Shown here: positions 36,768-45,133 of the stretch, in pieces | Numbering within the stretch: the first letter of the stretch is position 1 | Layout: each line of letters opens with the position of its first letter | Source: Phenylobacterium sp. | Lineage (GTDB): Bacteria > Pseudomonadota > Alphaproteobacteria > Caulobacterales > Caulobacteraceae | Length of the DNA: 64,000 bases | Direction of reading: 5' to 3' | Assembly: GCF_025351295.1 (NCBI RefSeq) | Contig: NZ_JANXWD010000097.1 | Span: forward strand, 1 to 64,000 | Notes under the pieces: generated by a model | The model's input: the letters and a program-made list of their open reading frames with translations, nothing else | What the model was told of the DNA's origin: nothing | Databases searched by the model: none | Position numbers and translations under genes: made by a program

Positions 36768-38698
36768 CCCCGGTGCAGCATGGCGAAGGGCTCGGCGCCG
36801 GGGCGGTTGGCCTGATCGCCGAAGTAGAGGGCGCGCAGCGCGTCCTCGGTCGCCCCGGATCGGAAGTCGCGCTGGGTCTGCAGGCGCCCGTCGTCCATGA
36901 TGTTCTTGCGGATCGCGTAGCGGATAGTCCAGTCGCGCAGGTCGACCAGCATAGTGCAGCCGCCGCGAAACTCGAAGTCCATGTCGGTGGGATCGGTGCG
37001 CGCCTCGCCGCGGTCGGCCTGGGCCTGGACGTCGGGGTCGAGGAAGGCGCGGCGTCGCTGGGTGACCTCGATGACCAGCTGGCGCAGGTCCTGGCCGTCC
37101 GGGCCGGCGCGGCGGGCGACGCGGACAGAGTGCACCTCGACGGCCGGCAGCCCGGTGCGCTGCGAGCGGCCGATGGTCTGCGGGGCGTCGGCGCTCAGCT
37201 GGATGCCCAGCAGGCTCTCCCACTTGGGGTTCTTGGCCGCCTCGCGGCTGAGCCAGCCCCAGAGCTTCTGCTGGTTGTCCAGCGCCTGCCGCCAGATCTT
37301 GGGACGCCGCCATTCGGGATCGACGTTCAGGCGGACCGCAGGGTTGAAATGGCAGGCGCTGAGCCCCGGCTCGATGATCTCGGGCGACTCCCACATCAGG
37401 CTGTCCGGCGCCATCGAGGCGATGCTGTGGGGGAAGATGCCGCGCCGGCGGAAGGCCTCGGCAATGGCCAGCCGGTAGCGCAGCGGATCGTCCGGCACCA
37501 GGTCGGCGTCGGCGGTGATCATGGCGCGCAGGAACTCGCCGAACCGCAGGTCGACCGGGGGCACATAGTCCAGCGCGCGCACGCAGATACGCAGCATGTG
37601 GTCGGCCGCCTTGGCCGCCTCGCCCGCCAGCCGCGCCACCAGGTCGGGGTGCATGTCGGCCCCCGGCTGGGTGGTGTTGGCGAACATCCGCATCAGGTCG
37701 CCGGAGCGCCGCTCGAAGATGGTCACGAAGGCATCGAAAACGGCGGCCACCAGGAAGGCGCCGCGCTCGTGCGGGTCGATGGCGCTGGCGTAGGCCCCGC
37801 TGACCGGGTCGGTCTTCGGGTCGGCGACGTCGATGCCTTCGCGCAGCGCGCCGGCCATGCCGCGCGCGTCGGCGAACTGCTTGGCCAGGCCGCTCAGCAG
37901 GTCGCGGACCCGCAGCTGACCGCCATGCGCCGCCAGCTCGTGGCGCACCGCGCCCTCCATCGTGAAGTGCTGCAGCAGGGCCACGGTGTCGGCGAAGGCC
38001 TCGTGGAAGGCCAGGGAATCAAGGGTCGAGGCCTCGATGAACCGGTTGTGGATGCCGTCCAGGATCGCATGCGTCGTCTCGTGCGCGATGACGTCGTGCG
38101 AGAGGCAGGTGAACACCCAGCCGCCGGGCAGGCTGCGGGCGCCGGGCGCGTCGCCGGCCCGGAAGTAGCCGAACAGCAGGGCCTTCTTGTCGGGGCTATA
38201 GTAGGCGTTGTCCTCGCGGAGCGCGTGCGGATAGATGCGCAGCTTCTGGACGTAGCCGTCGTCCACCAGGGCGTCATAGTTCCCGTCGGCGGGCTTCAGC
38301 GGCGACCACAGCACCTTGCGGCCCAGCGCGCGCTCGAAGTTGTGGATGGTCTTCATCGCCACCGCATAGGCCATCTGCTGGTGGAACTGCGGCCGCCCCT
38401 CCGACGGCGGAAGGCCGTCCTGGGCCAGCAGCAGCGGGTCGTTCGGGTCGATCGGCGCGTAGAACAGGCCGCTGGCCGGATCGAAGTCGACGACCTCCAG
38501 ATATTCGCCGCTCGGTCCGACGCTCAGGGGCGCCTCCCAGGCTTCCTCCCACGGCAGGCTGATCACCGCGTCGTTGAAGATCGCGGTCTCCAGCGAGGTC
38601 GAGGCCAGGGGGTCGAAGGCGTAGACGCGGAAGCGCCGCATCGCCGGGACCGGATAGCCCGCGCGCCCCGACGTGGCCGCTGTCGGAAGCTGCTCCAT
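36764..38698 (-). CDS. Thermolysin-like (gluzincin) metallopeptidase
   Basis: 644 residues with a gluzincin zinc site: His206-Glu207-x-x-His210 (AHETTHAILDG) and third ligand Glu233 in HEAFAD, where Glu-x3-Asp237 repeats the thermolysin E166xxxD170 pattern. No signal peptide and no usual M4 pro-domain (the N-terminus begins directly with RRFRVYAFDP). C-terminal part has no recognised domain (FEFRGGCTMLVDLRDWTIRY is reminiscent of a conserved tail). Divergent from the alpha/beta hydrolase gene 133 nt away; overlaps the metallo-hydrolase gene. Target unknown. Confidence 0.78.
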   Translation of the reverse strand: MEQLPTAATSGRAGYPVPAMRRFRVYAFDPLASTSLETAIFNDAVISLPWEEAWEAPLSVGPSGEYLEVVDFDPASGLFYAPIDPNDPLLLAQDGLPPSEGRPQFHQQMAYAVAMKTIHNFERALGRKVLWSPLKPADGNYDALVDDGYVQKLRIYPHALREDNAYYSPDKKALLFGYFRAGDAPGARSLPGGWVFTCLSHDVIAHETTHAILDGIHNRFIEASTLDSLAFHEAFADTVALLQHFTMEGAVRHELAAHGGQLRVRDLLSGLAKQFADARGMAGALREGIDVADPKTDPVSGAYASAIDPHERGAFLVAAVFDAFVTIFERRSGDLMRMFANTTQPGADMHPDLVARLAGEAAKAADHMLRICVRALDYVPPVDLRFGEFLRAMITADADLVPDDPLRYRLAIAEAFRRRGIFPHSIASMAPDSLMWESPEIIEPGLSACHFNPAVRLNVDPEWRRPKIWRQALDNQQKLWGWLSREAAKNPKWESLLGIQLSADAPQTIGRSQRTGLPAVEVHSVRVARRAGPDGQDLRQLVIEVTQRRRAFLDPDVQAQADRGEARTDPTDMDFEFRGGCTMLVDLRDWTIRYAIRKNIMDDGRLQTQRDFRSGATEDALRALYFGDQANRPGAEPFAMLHRG

Positions 38699-38831
38699 CG
38701 CCGTCCCCTTCCCGGCCAGCTTGAGGCGGCGGCTCGCGGCGTGTCAATTCGGCGACGTACAATTTCCAGTCGCGGGGTTCACAGGGTCGCCGCGCGGCGC
38801 AAGGATGGCCGGACAGACGACGGAGGCGACG

Positions 38832-40403
38832 ATGGCCCAGGTACGTGCAGGCCCAGGGGTGACGGTCACCGCGCCGGCCAATGTCCAGGTCACGCCGCGG
38901 GCCGCGGCCCAGGTTACGCTGGCGGCCGCCCCGGGCGCGCCGGCCGATCGTTCCGCCCTGGGCCAGGGCCTGCTGGCGGCGGGCTTCACCCTGGTCGCCG
39001 ACTTCGACCTGCGGCCCGTTACGCCATCGCCCCTGGCCGCGGTCGCCGCATCGGCGCAGCCGGTGACCGTGTCCGTCGACGTCGCCGCGAACGAAGGCGC
39101 GCTGCTGCTGCTGGAAACCCCCGACGGGGTGTTCGCCTGGAACTATACCGCGTCGCGCCAGAAGAAGGCGCCGCAAGGGCTGGGCATAGCCTCGTCGTCC
39201 GGGCCGGGCGCCGCGACCCTGACCTTCCAGCTGTCGCCGGCGCCGGCGGCGGCCGGCGCGCTGGCGCTGCACCTGCCGGACATCTCGGGCAGCTCGATCC
39301 TGAACTGGGTGGTCAAGAAGGCGATCGGCGCGGTCCGGACCCGGGTGCTGAAGTTCGTGATCGGCAAGCTGGAGGACCTGGCCGTCGACCATGTCGAGGG
39401 CAAGACGGTCGGCGGCCTGACCTCGCTGGCCTCGGACGACGTCAACACCTGGACGCCCGGCGGCGCGCCGATCCCGCCGGCTCCGGCCGCGGGGCCGCGC
39501 AAGATCCTGCTAATGGTGCACGGCACCTTCAGCAACACCAACGATAGTTACAGCGACCTGCTGCTGACGGCAGAGGGCAAGGCGTTCCTGGCCTCGGCGC
39601 GGGCCGGCTACGACGCGGTGCTGGGCTTCGACCACAAGACCCTGGGGGTGGGCGCTGCGCAGAACGCCGCCGACATGCTGGCGGCGCTGGAGGCGGCGGG
39701 GCTGCCGCAGGGTTCGACCATCGACGCGGTGGCCTATAGCCGCGGCGGCCTGGTCTACCGGGCCTTCGCCGAGACCCTGCTGGCGGCGCAGCGGCCGGAC
39801 ATCAAGCTGGGCAAGGCGGCGTTCCTGGCCTGCACTAACGCCGGCACTCACCTGGCCGAGCCGGAGAACTGGCACAATCTGGTCGACCTCTACACGAACA
39901 TCGCCATGGCCGCGGCGCGGGTCGTCGGCCTGCTCGTCGGGGCGCCGGTGAACCCCCTGGTCAACCAGGTCATCGGCATCGTCGGCCAGTTCGTGCAGTA
40001 CCTCTCGGTCGTCGCCATCGACGATCGCCGGGTGCCCGGGCTGGCGGACATGGAGCCCAGCAGCGACCTAGTCACCGCGCTGAACACCGCGCCGGGCGGC
40101 CTGGACCGGCTGGCGCAATATTTCGCGATCACCTCCAACTTCGAGCCGACGTTCGACCCCGCGCACGGCATCACCCACGAACTGGAACAGATGCTGGAGG
40201 ACACGGTCACCGACCAGCTGATCGGTCCGATGAACGACTTGGTGGTCGATACCCCGTCCATGACCACGTTCGGGACCCGCGGGCCCCGGCTGCAGCCCAC
40301 CGACGTGTTCGGCTTCGGCACGGGGGAGCTCGTCTACCACACCACCTACTTCACCGCCAAAGAGACCCCGGCGGCGCTCTCGAAGTGGCTGTTCGGCGCG
40401 TAG
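38832..40403 (+). CDS. Alpha/beta hydrolase with N-terminal beta-rich domain
   Basis: 523 residues. Residues about 1-170 are beta-rich and Ala/Val/Thr-rich (VTVTAPANVQVTPRAAAQVT at the start) with no family recognised. Then comes ILLMVHGTFSNTNDSY (oxyanion His-Gly) and the nucleophile elbow VAYSRGGLVYR with Ser303, in AxSxG form. The likely acid and His are in the last quarter. Resembles the lipase-like DUF7379 group from memory. GGAGG lies 5 nt before this ATG; earlier in-frame starts (38673, 38805) are less well supported. Divergent from the metallopeptidase gene. Confidence 0.7.
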   Translation: MAQVRAGPGVTVTAPANVQVTPRAAAQVTLAAAPGAPADRSALGQGLLAAGFTLVADFDLRPVTPSPLAAVAASAQPVTVSVDVAANEGALLLLETPDGVFAWNYTASRQKKAPQGLGIASSSGPGAATLTFQLSPAPAAAGALALHLPDISGSSILNWVVKKAIGAVRTRVLKFVIGKLEDLAVDHVEGKTVGGLTSLASDDVNTWTPGGAPIPPAPAAGPRKILLMVHGTFSNTNDSYSDLLLTAEGKAFLASARAGYDAVLGFDHKTLGVGAAQNAADMLAALEAAGLPQGSTIDAVAYSRGGLVYRAFAETLLAAQRPDIKLGKAAFLACTNAGTHLAEPENWHNLVDLYTNIAMAAARVVGLLVGAPVNPLVNQVIGIVGQFVQYLSVVAIDDRRVPGLADMEPSSDLVTALNTAPGGLDRLAQYFAITSNFEPTFDPAHGITHELEQMLEDTVTDQLIGPMNDLVVDTPSMTTFGTRGPRLQPTDVFGFGTGELVYHTTYFTAKETPAALSKWLFGA

Positions 40404-40417
40404 GCGGGCGGCGCCCG

Positions 40418-41383
40418 CTACTTCGCCGCCGAGTTCGCGTTGCGGAGCTGGCGGTCTTCGGAGGCCTCGGGCGGGGTCTTTTCGAAGGGTTTGGTGGTGG
40501 CGCGCAGGACCATGAACTTGTTCAGCACGTCGAACCAGAACGGCGCGCCGAGGCTGATGGCGATGGCGGTCAGCAGCCAGCCGACCATCAGGCTGAGGCC
40601 CGAGGCGACGGCGCCGACGCAGACGCCACCGCCGGGGCAGCGGAAGGCGGCCATCACATGTTCGCGGTTGCGTTCGGTCCAGCCGATCGGCAGGCCCAGG
40701 TTCTCGATCTCTCCGTAGCGCGCCTTGAGCGACGCGAAGGTCTCGGCCTGTGTGTCCGGAGTGGCGGCCCTCGCCTGTGCCTCGGCGTGGGCTACAACGG
40801 TCTGTCGCAGCGCGTCGTCCTGCGTCAGCGACTCCGCGATGGTCAGGGTGTTGACGTTGAGACCGATGGACAGGGCAATGGCCAGGACGAACACCCGCAC
40901 CTGGGTGCTGCGCTTGTACGAGCCCGACACGCGCTCCATGGCGCTGTCGAACCAGAACTCCAGATATTTGCGGACCCGGTCTGCTTCGTCGCCGACGGCG
41001 GCCTTGGCCTGCTGGACGACGCTGTAGACCTCGGGGTGGTCGACGGACGTGATCTTGCCGGTCCTCTCCAGGTCCAGCACTGCAAGGGCGAAGCTGGCCG
41101 CCGGCATGTACGATGGCAGGTTGCGGCGCTGGCTGTGCTTCAGGTCGGGGTCGGGGAAGGCGTCGCGGAACATCGGGTAGATCAGCGGGTGGTGATAGAA
41201 CTCCTTCACCAGGCCTCGGCCTTCGGTGTCGTGCAGCAGCTGGCGGATGCCGCGTTCGAACTCGACGGCGCGGGTCTTCAGCCGGTTCTCGATCAGCTCC
41301 TGGGCCGAGGTCAGCATGACGCTGAAGATCAGGAACACCAGCACCAGGCCGACGCCGACCTCGAGGATCTGGGACCCGAACAT
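40418..41383 (-). CDS. Hypothetical membrane protein ending the oxygenase operon
   Basis: 321 residues: one N-terminal helix (GVGLVLVFLIFSVMLTSAQEL), a soluble middle with helical charged sequence (about 30-170), and three C-terminal helices (VFVLAIALSIGLNVNTLTIA, GGVCVGAVASGLSLMVGWLL, LGAPFWFDVLNKFM). FWFDVLNKFM is a recurring end motif of a membrane family I know only as hypothetical. It is the last gene of the leftward operon, 32 nt after the first dihaem cytochrome. No catalytic residues seen. Confidence 0.72.
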   Translation of the reverse strand: MFGSQILEVGVGLVLVFLIFSVMLTSAQELIENRLKTRAVEFERGIRQLLHDTEGRGLVKEFYHHPLIYPMFRDAFPDPDLKHSQRRNLPSYMPAASFALAVLDLERTGKITSVDHPEVYSVVQQAKAAVGDEADRVRKYLEFWFDSAMERVSGSYKRSTQVRVFVLAIALSIGLNVNTLTIAESLTQDDALRQTVVAHAEAQARAATPDTQAETFASLKARYGEIENLGLPIGWTERNREHVMAAFRCPGGGVCVGAVASGLSLMVGWLLTAIAISLGAPFWFDVLNKFMVLRATTKPFEKTPPEASEDRQLRNANSAAK

Positions 41384-41415
41384 GCTCTTCCCCTCCGCGA
41401 CCGGGCGGCGCCGAC

Positions 41416-42804
41416 CTAAAGCGTCTTCAGATATTCCAGCAACGCCCGCTTGTCGGCCGCCGACAGGTCCGTACCCCAGGCGTGGCCGGTGGCGGCATTG
41501 CCTGGCAGGCGGGTGTCGTAGAGATAGCCGCGGTCGCTGACGAACCCGACCGCGTCCGGATCGTAGGCCTGGACCCCGCGGTGGAAGGTGAGCGGCCGCT
41601 GGTCGGGCGCGCTGAGCAGGGCCGCCAGGTTCGGAACCGAACCGTTGTGCAGATAGGGCGCGCGGGCCCAGATCCCGTCCAGCGGCGCGGCCACATAGCC
41701 ACCGGTCTTGCGGAAGTGGGTGTAGCGCCACGCATAGCCCCGTGTGCCCAGGAAGGCGTCGCGGGTCTCCACGGTGAAGGCGTCCAGGCGGTTGCGGTCG
41801 GTCCCCAGCCAGGCGATCGGCGTGACCTGGCCGAGCTTGGCCCCACCCGGCGCGTGGCACATCGCGCAATTGTCCGCGAACACCGCGTGGCCGGCCTGGG
41901 CCAGGCCGGAGTCCACCGGGAACGGATAGGGAGCGGACGGCAGGTCGCGGACCCAGGTCTCCATCCGCTGCAGGTTGGGTCGGTTGATGCTGCCGGCGCT
42001 GGCGCCATTGCCGATGCCGGAGTTCAGGAACACCTCGTGGATCGAGGTGTTGGCGCCGTCCCAGTGCAGGCCGCCGCCCTCGCGCAGGCGGGTGTCCCAG
42101 AGCGGCGGGATGTCGACGATGTCCAGAGTGCCGTCATAGGGGCGGCCCAGCACCTGGACCTTGGCCGGCTGGAAGCCGGAGGCGCGGCCGGGGCCCCAGT
42201 CGGGCTGGCCGTCCATGAAGCTGAGCTGGCGCTGCTGCAGGGCCAGCACGCTCTTGACCTGGGGAATGATGACCGCGCGGTAGAACAGCTTCTGGACCGG
42301 GTTCAGATGGCCGCCCAGCCGGTCGTTCTCCGCCAGGATGGTGTCGGCGTTGAAGGCGGGGCTGGAGGCGCAGCGGAACAGAAAGCGCAGGTAGGACTGC
42401 AGGTCCAGCGAGGTGTTGGGCGCCCCCACCAGCTGGCGCGGACCGGCGGCGGTCTCGACGCGGCCGACGTGGCAGAGCGCACAGTTGACGCCGACGCGCG
42501 GCACCACGGCGGTCTCCAGCGGCATGCCGATCGGCGTGGCCTTGCCGGGATCCCACTGGAAGCCGAAGGCGTGGTAGCCGGCGGCCCGTTGGGCGGTCGG
42601 CATGCAGATGCCGGGCAGGGTCCGCCAGACCTCGTACGGCACGCCCGACGCCGCCTCGACGCCGACGGAGCCGTATTTGAAGTGGTCGACCTCGGAGGCG
42701 TAGTGGGTTGGCTTGGGGAACAGTTTCGAGTAGCCGAACGGGCCCAGGAAGATCAGCCCGGCGACGATCCAGGCCAGGACGTAGAAGAGGCGGTGGCCCT
42801 TCAA
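41416..42804 (-). CDS. Membrane-anchored dihaem c-type cytochrome (CcpA/MauG/RoxA-like)
   Basis: 462 residues with an N-terminal anchor (YVLAWIVAGLIFLGPFGY) and two covalent haem motifs, Cys108-x-x-Cys111-His112 (CALCH) and Cys313-x-x-Cys316-His317 (CAMCH). The C-terminal DGIWARAPYLHNGSVPNLAAL is the hallmark of the dihaem peroxidase/dioxygenase superfamily, whose members include cytochrome c peroxidases, rubber oxygenases (RoxA) and the Pseudomonas aeruginosa fatty-acid dioxygenase/diol synthase. TTG start, overlapping the stop of the four-helix gene. Periplasmic side. Confidence 0.88.
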   Translation of the reverse strand: MKGHRLFYVLAWIVAGLIFLGPFGYSKLFPKPTHYASEVDHFKYGSVGVEAASGVPYEVWRTLPGICMPTAQRAAGYHAFGFQWDPGKATPIGMPLETAVVPRVGVNCALCHVGRVETAAGPRQLVGAPNTSLDLQSYLRFLFRCASSPAFNADTILAENDRLGGHLNPVQKLFYRAVIIPQVKSVLALQQRQLSFMDGQPDWGPGRASGFQPAKVQVLGRPYDGTLDIVDIPPLWDTRLREGGGLHWDGANTSIHEVFLNSGIGNGASAGSINRPNLQRMETWVRDLPSAPYPFPVDSGLAQAGHAVFADNCAMCHAPGGAKLGQVTPIAWLGTDRNRLDAFTVETRDAFLGTRGYAWRYTHFRKTGGYVAAPLDGIWARAPYLHNGSVPNLAALLSAPDQRPLTFHRGVQAYDPDAVGFVSDRGYLYDTRLPGNAATGHAWGTDLSAADKRALLEYLKTL

Positions 42805-43217
42805 GCTGCGTACCCGTAGTCACCCGCCGCCGGCCCGCGGCGGAAGATCTGCAGCAGCAGGACCAACTCGATCACCCCGAACGTGCCGTCGGCCAGAAAC
42901 AGGCCCAGGAACCCCTCCGGCATGTAGCCCAGCGCCACCCCCAGCAGGAAGGTGCTGGACGGCACCAGCCGCCCCACCACCAGCAGCCAGGCGTTGGTCC
43001 GGTAGCGGAACGGGTCGTTGGCGGCCGGCAGGTAGAACAGGCTGAGGATCATCAGCAGGAACGAGTAGTTGTAGAGCCACAGGATGCTCTGCTGGTCGCC
43101 AAGGTTCAGCATGTTCAGCAGCTTGTGCGGGTCGAAGAACAGGACCCACACCCCGAACGACCAGTTGGCGATGACGCCAAGCCAGACAACGATCTTGAAC
43201 AGCGTGCGCGCGGTCAT
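42801..43217 (-). CDS. Four-helix membrane protein (partner of cytochrome)
   Basis: 138 residues, four predicted helices (VVWLGVIANWSFGVWVLFF, YNYSFLLMILSLFYLPAAND, AWLLVVGRLVPSSTFLLGVA, GVIELVLLLQIF). No motif recognised. Sits between the two dihaem cytochrome genes, 10 nt after one and overlapping the other. Similar layout to the 140-residue protein at 44699. Confidence 0.75.
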   Translation of the reverse strand: MTARTLFKIVVWLGVIANWSFGVWVLFFDPHKLLNMLNLGDQQSILWLYNYSFLLMILSLFYLPAANDPFRYRTNAWLLVVGRLVPSSTFLLGVALGYMPEGFLGLFLADGTFGVIELVLLLQIFRRGPAAGDYGYAA

Positions 43218-43227
43218 GACGGCGTCC

Positions 43228-44682
43228 TCACTTGGTCTTCAGATATTCGATCAGGGCGTCCTTATCGCCGGCCGACAGGTCGACCCCGTAGAGGTGCCCG
43301 CCGTTGCCGTTGCCCCGGTCCTGGGTGCTGAAGGCGTAGTACCGGCGGGGTCCCTGCTGGGCGATGTCGGAGACGAAGCCGACGTTGGCCGCGTCGAACA
43401 CGTCGTTGCCGCGATAGAAGGTGGGCCGCCGCTGGGCGACCGGGCTCAGCAGTTCGCGCAGCGTCGGCACCGAGCCGTTGTGCAGGTAGGGCCCGCGCAG
43501 CCAGATCCCGTCCAGCGGATGGCTGGCGTAGCCTTCCGTCGGCCGGAACCGATGGAACGCCCAGGGCTGGCCCTTGCCGATGGTGTTCATCTTGCCGGCC
43601 ATGGTGGCGTCGAACGCCTTCTGCCGCTCCGGGTCGGTGCCCAGGTAGGCGGTCGGGATCACCGCGCCGTAGTTCTTCCAGCCCTGTTCGTGGCAGTCGG
43701 CGCAGGTCTTGTCGTAGACCGCGTGGCCGGCGTTGGCCTTGGCGTAGTCGATGGCGAACGGATAGCGCGGCGGCGGCAGGGTCATGATCCACTGCTTGAT
43801 GCGCTCGATGCCAGCCAGGTTGAGGTCGCTGGACAGGGTGAGCGGCGTGGCGCCGGCGCCGATCGAGGCCGACAGGTTGCGCTCGTCGATGGAGTCGTTG
43901 TTGCCGTCCCAGTGCAGCCACAGGCCCTCGCGGGACTGCTGGTTCCAGATCGACATGAAGTCGGCGGTGCCGATCGACTTGTCCTTGCTCATGTCGTCGT
44001 GGAAGACGAGCACCTTGTACGGATTGAAGGTATCGACGCGGCCGGGGCCCCAGGGCGGGCGGCCGACGACGATGGAGTCGAACTGCTCACCGCCGGTGAT
44101 CAGCGCCTTCTTCACCTGCGGCACCGCCAGGCCATAGATCTGGCGCTCCAGGAAGCTCAGGTCCTTGTGCCGCGCGATGGCCGCCAGGACGTTGGCCTTG
44201 TTGAAGGAGTCGCTCTTGCCGCAAGCGAACAGGAACCCGAAGTAGCCCATCAGGTCGAGCTGCTGGGCGGGCGCGGCGAGATAGACCACCGGCGCCGAGG
44301 CCGGGGTCTCGCGTACGGGCGTGGAGTGGCAGAGGGCGCAGTTGGGGCCGACCTGGTCCAGCAGGCCCACCTTGCGCACCGAGAAGCCGATCGGCGTCAT
44401 CTTGCCGGGCTCCTGGATCACCCCCAGCGAGGCGTAGCCGCCGGGCAGCTGGGCGCGGCAGACCTCGGGCAGGGTGGCCCAGATCCAGTACGGCAGGCCG
44501 CCGACGTCGCTGCTGATCGAGCCGTATTTGAAATGGTCCGCGTCGTTGGCGTAGACCCGGGGCTGATTGACCCCCATGGCCAGGCGGAAGCTGGAATAGC
44601 CGACCAGCCCGATCACCACGATCAGCCCCAGGACAATGAGCCACCAGGGCCGTTTCGGCTTCCCCGCCACGTCAGTGGTCAT
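43228..44682 (-). CDS. Membrane-anchored dihaem c-type cytochrome (CcpA/MauG/RoxA-like)
   Basis: 484 residues. Basic N-terminus then an anchor helix (WWLIVLGLIVVIGLVGY), haem motifs Cys115-x-x-Cys118-His119 (CALCH) and Cys327-x-x-Cys330-His331 (CADCH), and DGIWLRGPYLHNGSVPTLREL at the end, shared with the upstream paralogue. The two cytochromes are related to one another. Function in oxygenation or electron transfer is inference. 16 nt after the 140-residue membrane-protein gene and 10 nt before the 138-residue one. Confidence 0.88.
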   Translation of the reverse strand: MTTDVAGKPKRPWWLIVLGLIVVIGLVGYSSFRLAMGVNQPRVYANDADHFKYGSISSDVGGLPYWIWATLPEVCRAQLPGGYASLGVIQEPGKMTPIGFSVRKVGLLDQVGPNCALCHSTPVRETPASAPVVYLAAPAQQLDLMGYFGFLFACGKSDSFNKANVLAAIARHKDLSFLERQIYGLAVPQVKKALITGGEQFDSIVVGRPPWGPGRVDTFNPYKVLVFHDDMSKDKSIGTADFMSIWNQQSREGLWLHWDGNNDSIDERNLSASIGAGATPLTLSSDLNLAGIERIKQWIMTLPPPRYPFAIDYAKANAGHAVYDKTCADCHEQGWKNYGAVIPTAYLGTDPERQKAFDATMAGKMNTIGKGQPWAFHRFRPTEGYASHPLDGIWLRGPYLHNGSVPTLRELLSPVAQRRPTFYRGNDVFDAANVGFVSDIAQQGPRRYYAFSTQDRGNGNGGHLYGVDLSAGDKDALIEYLKTK

Positions 44683-44698
44683 GCAGTGTCCCTCCCCG

Positions 44699-45121
44699 CT
44701 ACGGCCGGCTCATCACTTCAGCTTCGAAGTATCGGAAGTAGAGTTGCGCCAGGCCGAGGGCGGCGACGATCTCGACCACCCCCACCCACAGCAGCCGGCC
44801 CGCCAGCAGCACCAGCAGCACGCCCAGCGCGGTGCGCCCGACCAGGCCCAGCAGGTTGGGGACCTTGGCCCGCGCCGGCTCGCCGCGGCCGGTCAGCAGC
44901 AGCACCGTGACCAGCAGCCAGAACAGTCCGGCGATCCGCAGCCCCGCAACGCCCTCCGTCGCGTCCGGCAACAGTAGCCGCGCCACGCCGTCTGGCCAGA
45001 ACAGCAGTGCGGCGCCGGCCGCAGCCTCGACGATCAGCACCACGCCCAGCAGCAGCCGGTACTGTTCCTTCGCCGACCGCGCGGCGTCCTGGGTGAAGCC
45101 ACGGAAAAGGGTGTCGTTCAT
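44699..45121 (-). CDS. Four-helix membrane protein (second copy of partner)
   Basis: 140 residues with four helices (LLLGVVLIVEAAAGAALLFW, GLRIAGLFWLLVTVLLLTG, LLGLVGRTALGVLLVLLAG, VGVVEIVAALGLAQLYF). Same length and helix layout as the protein at 42801, although sequence identity is low. It starts 12 nt after the flavin oxidoreductase gene. Possibly a membrane docking or quinone-linked subunit (inference). Confidence 0.72.
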   Translation of the reverse strand: MNDTLFRGFTQDAARSAKEQYRLLLGVVLIVEAAAGAALLFWPDGVARLLLPDATEGVAGLRIAGLFWLLVTVLLLTGRGEPARAKVPNLLGLVGRTALGVLLVLLAGRLLWVGVVEIVAALGLAQLYFRYFEAEVMSRP

Positions 45122-45133
45122 GCGCCGGGCCCC

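Noticed and set aside
33892..40403. Complete CBASS or similar defence system
   Set aside because: A patatin is present, but no nucleotidyltransferase, HORMA, TRIP13, NTPase or sensor domain was found; only the hydrolase domains can be supported.
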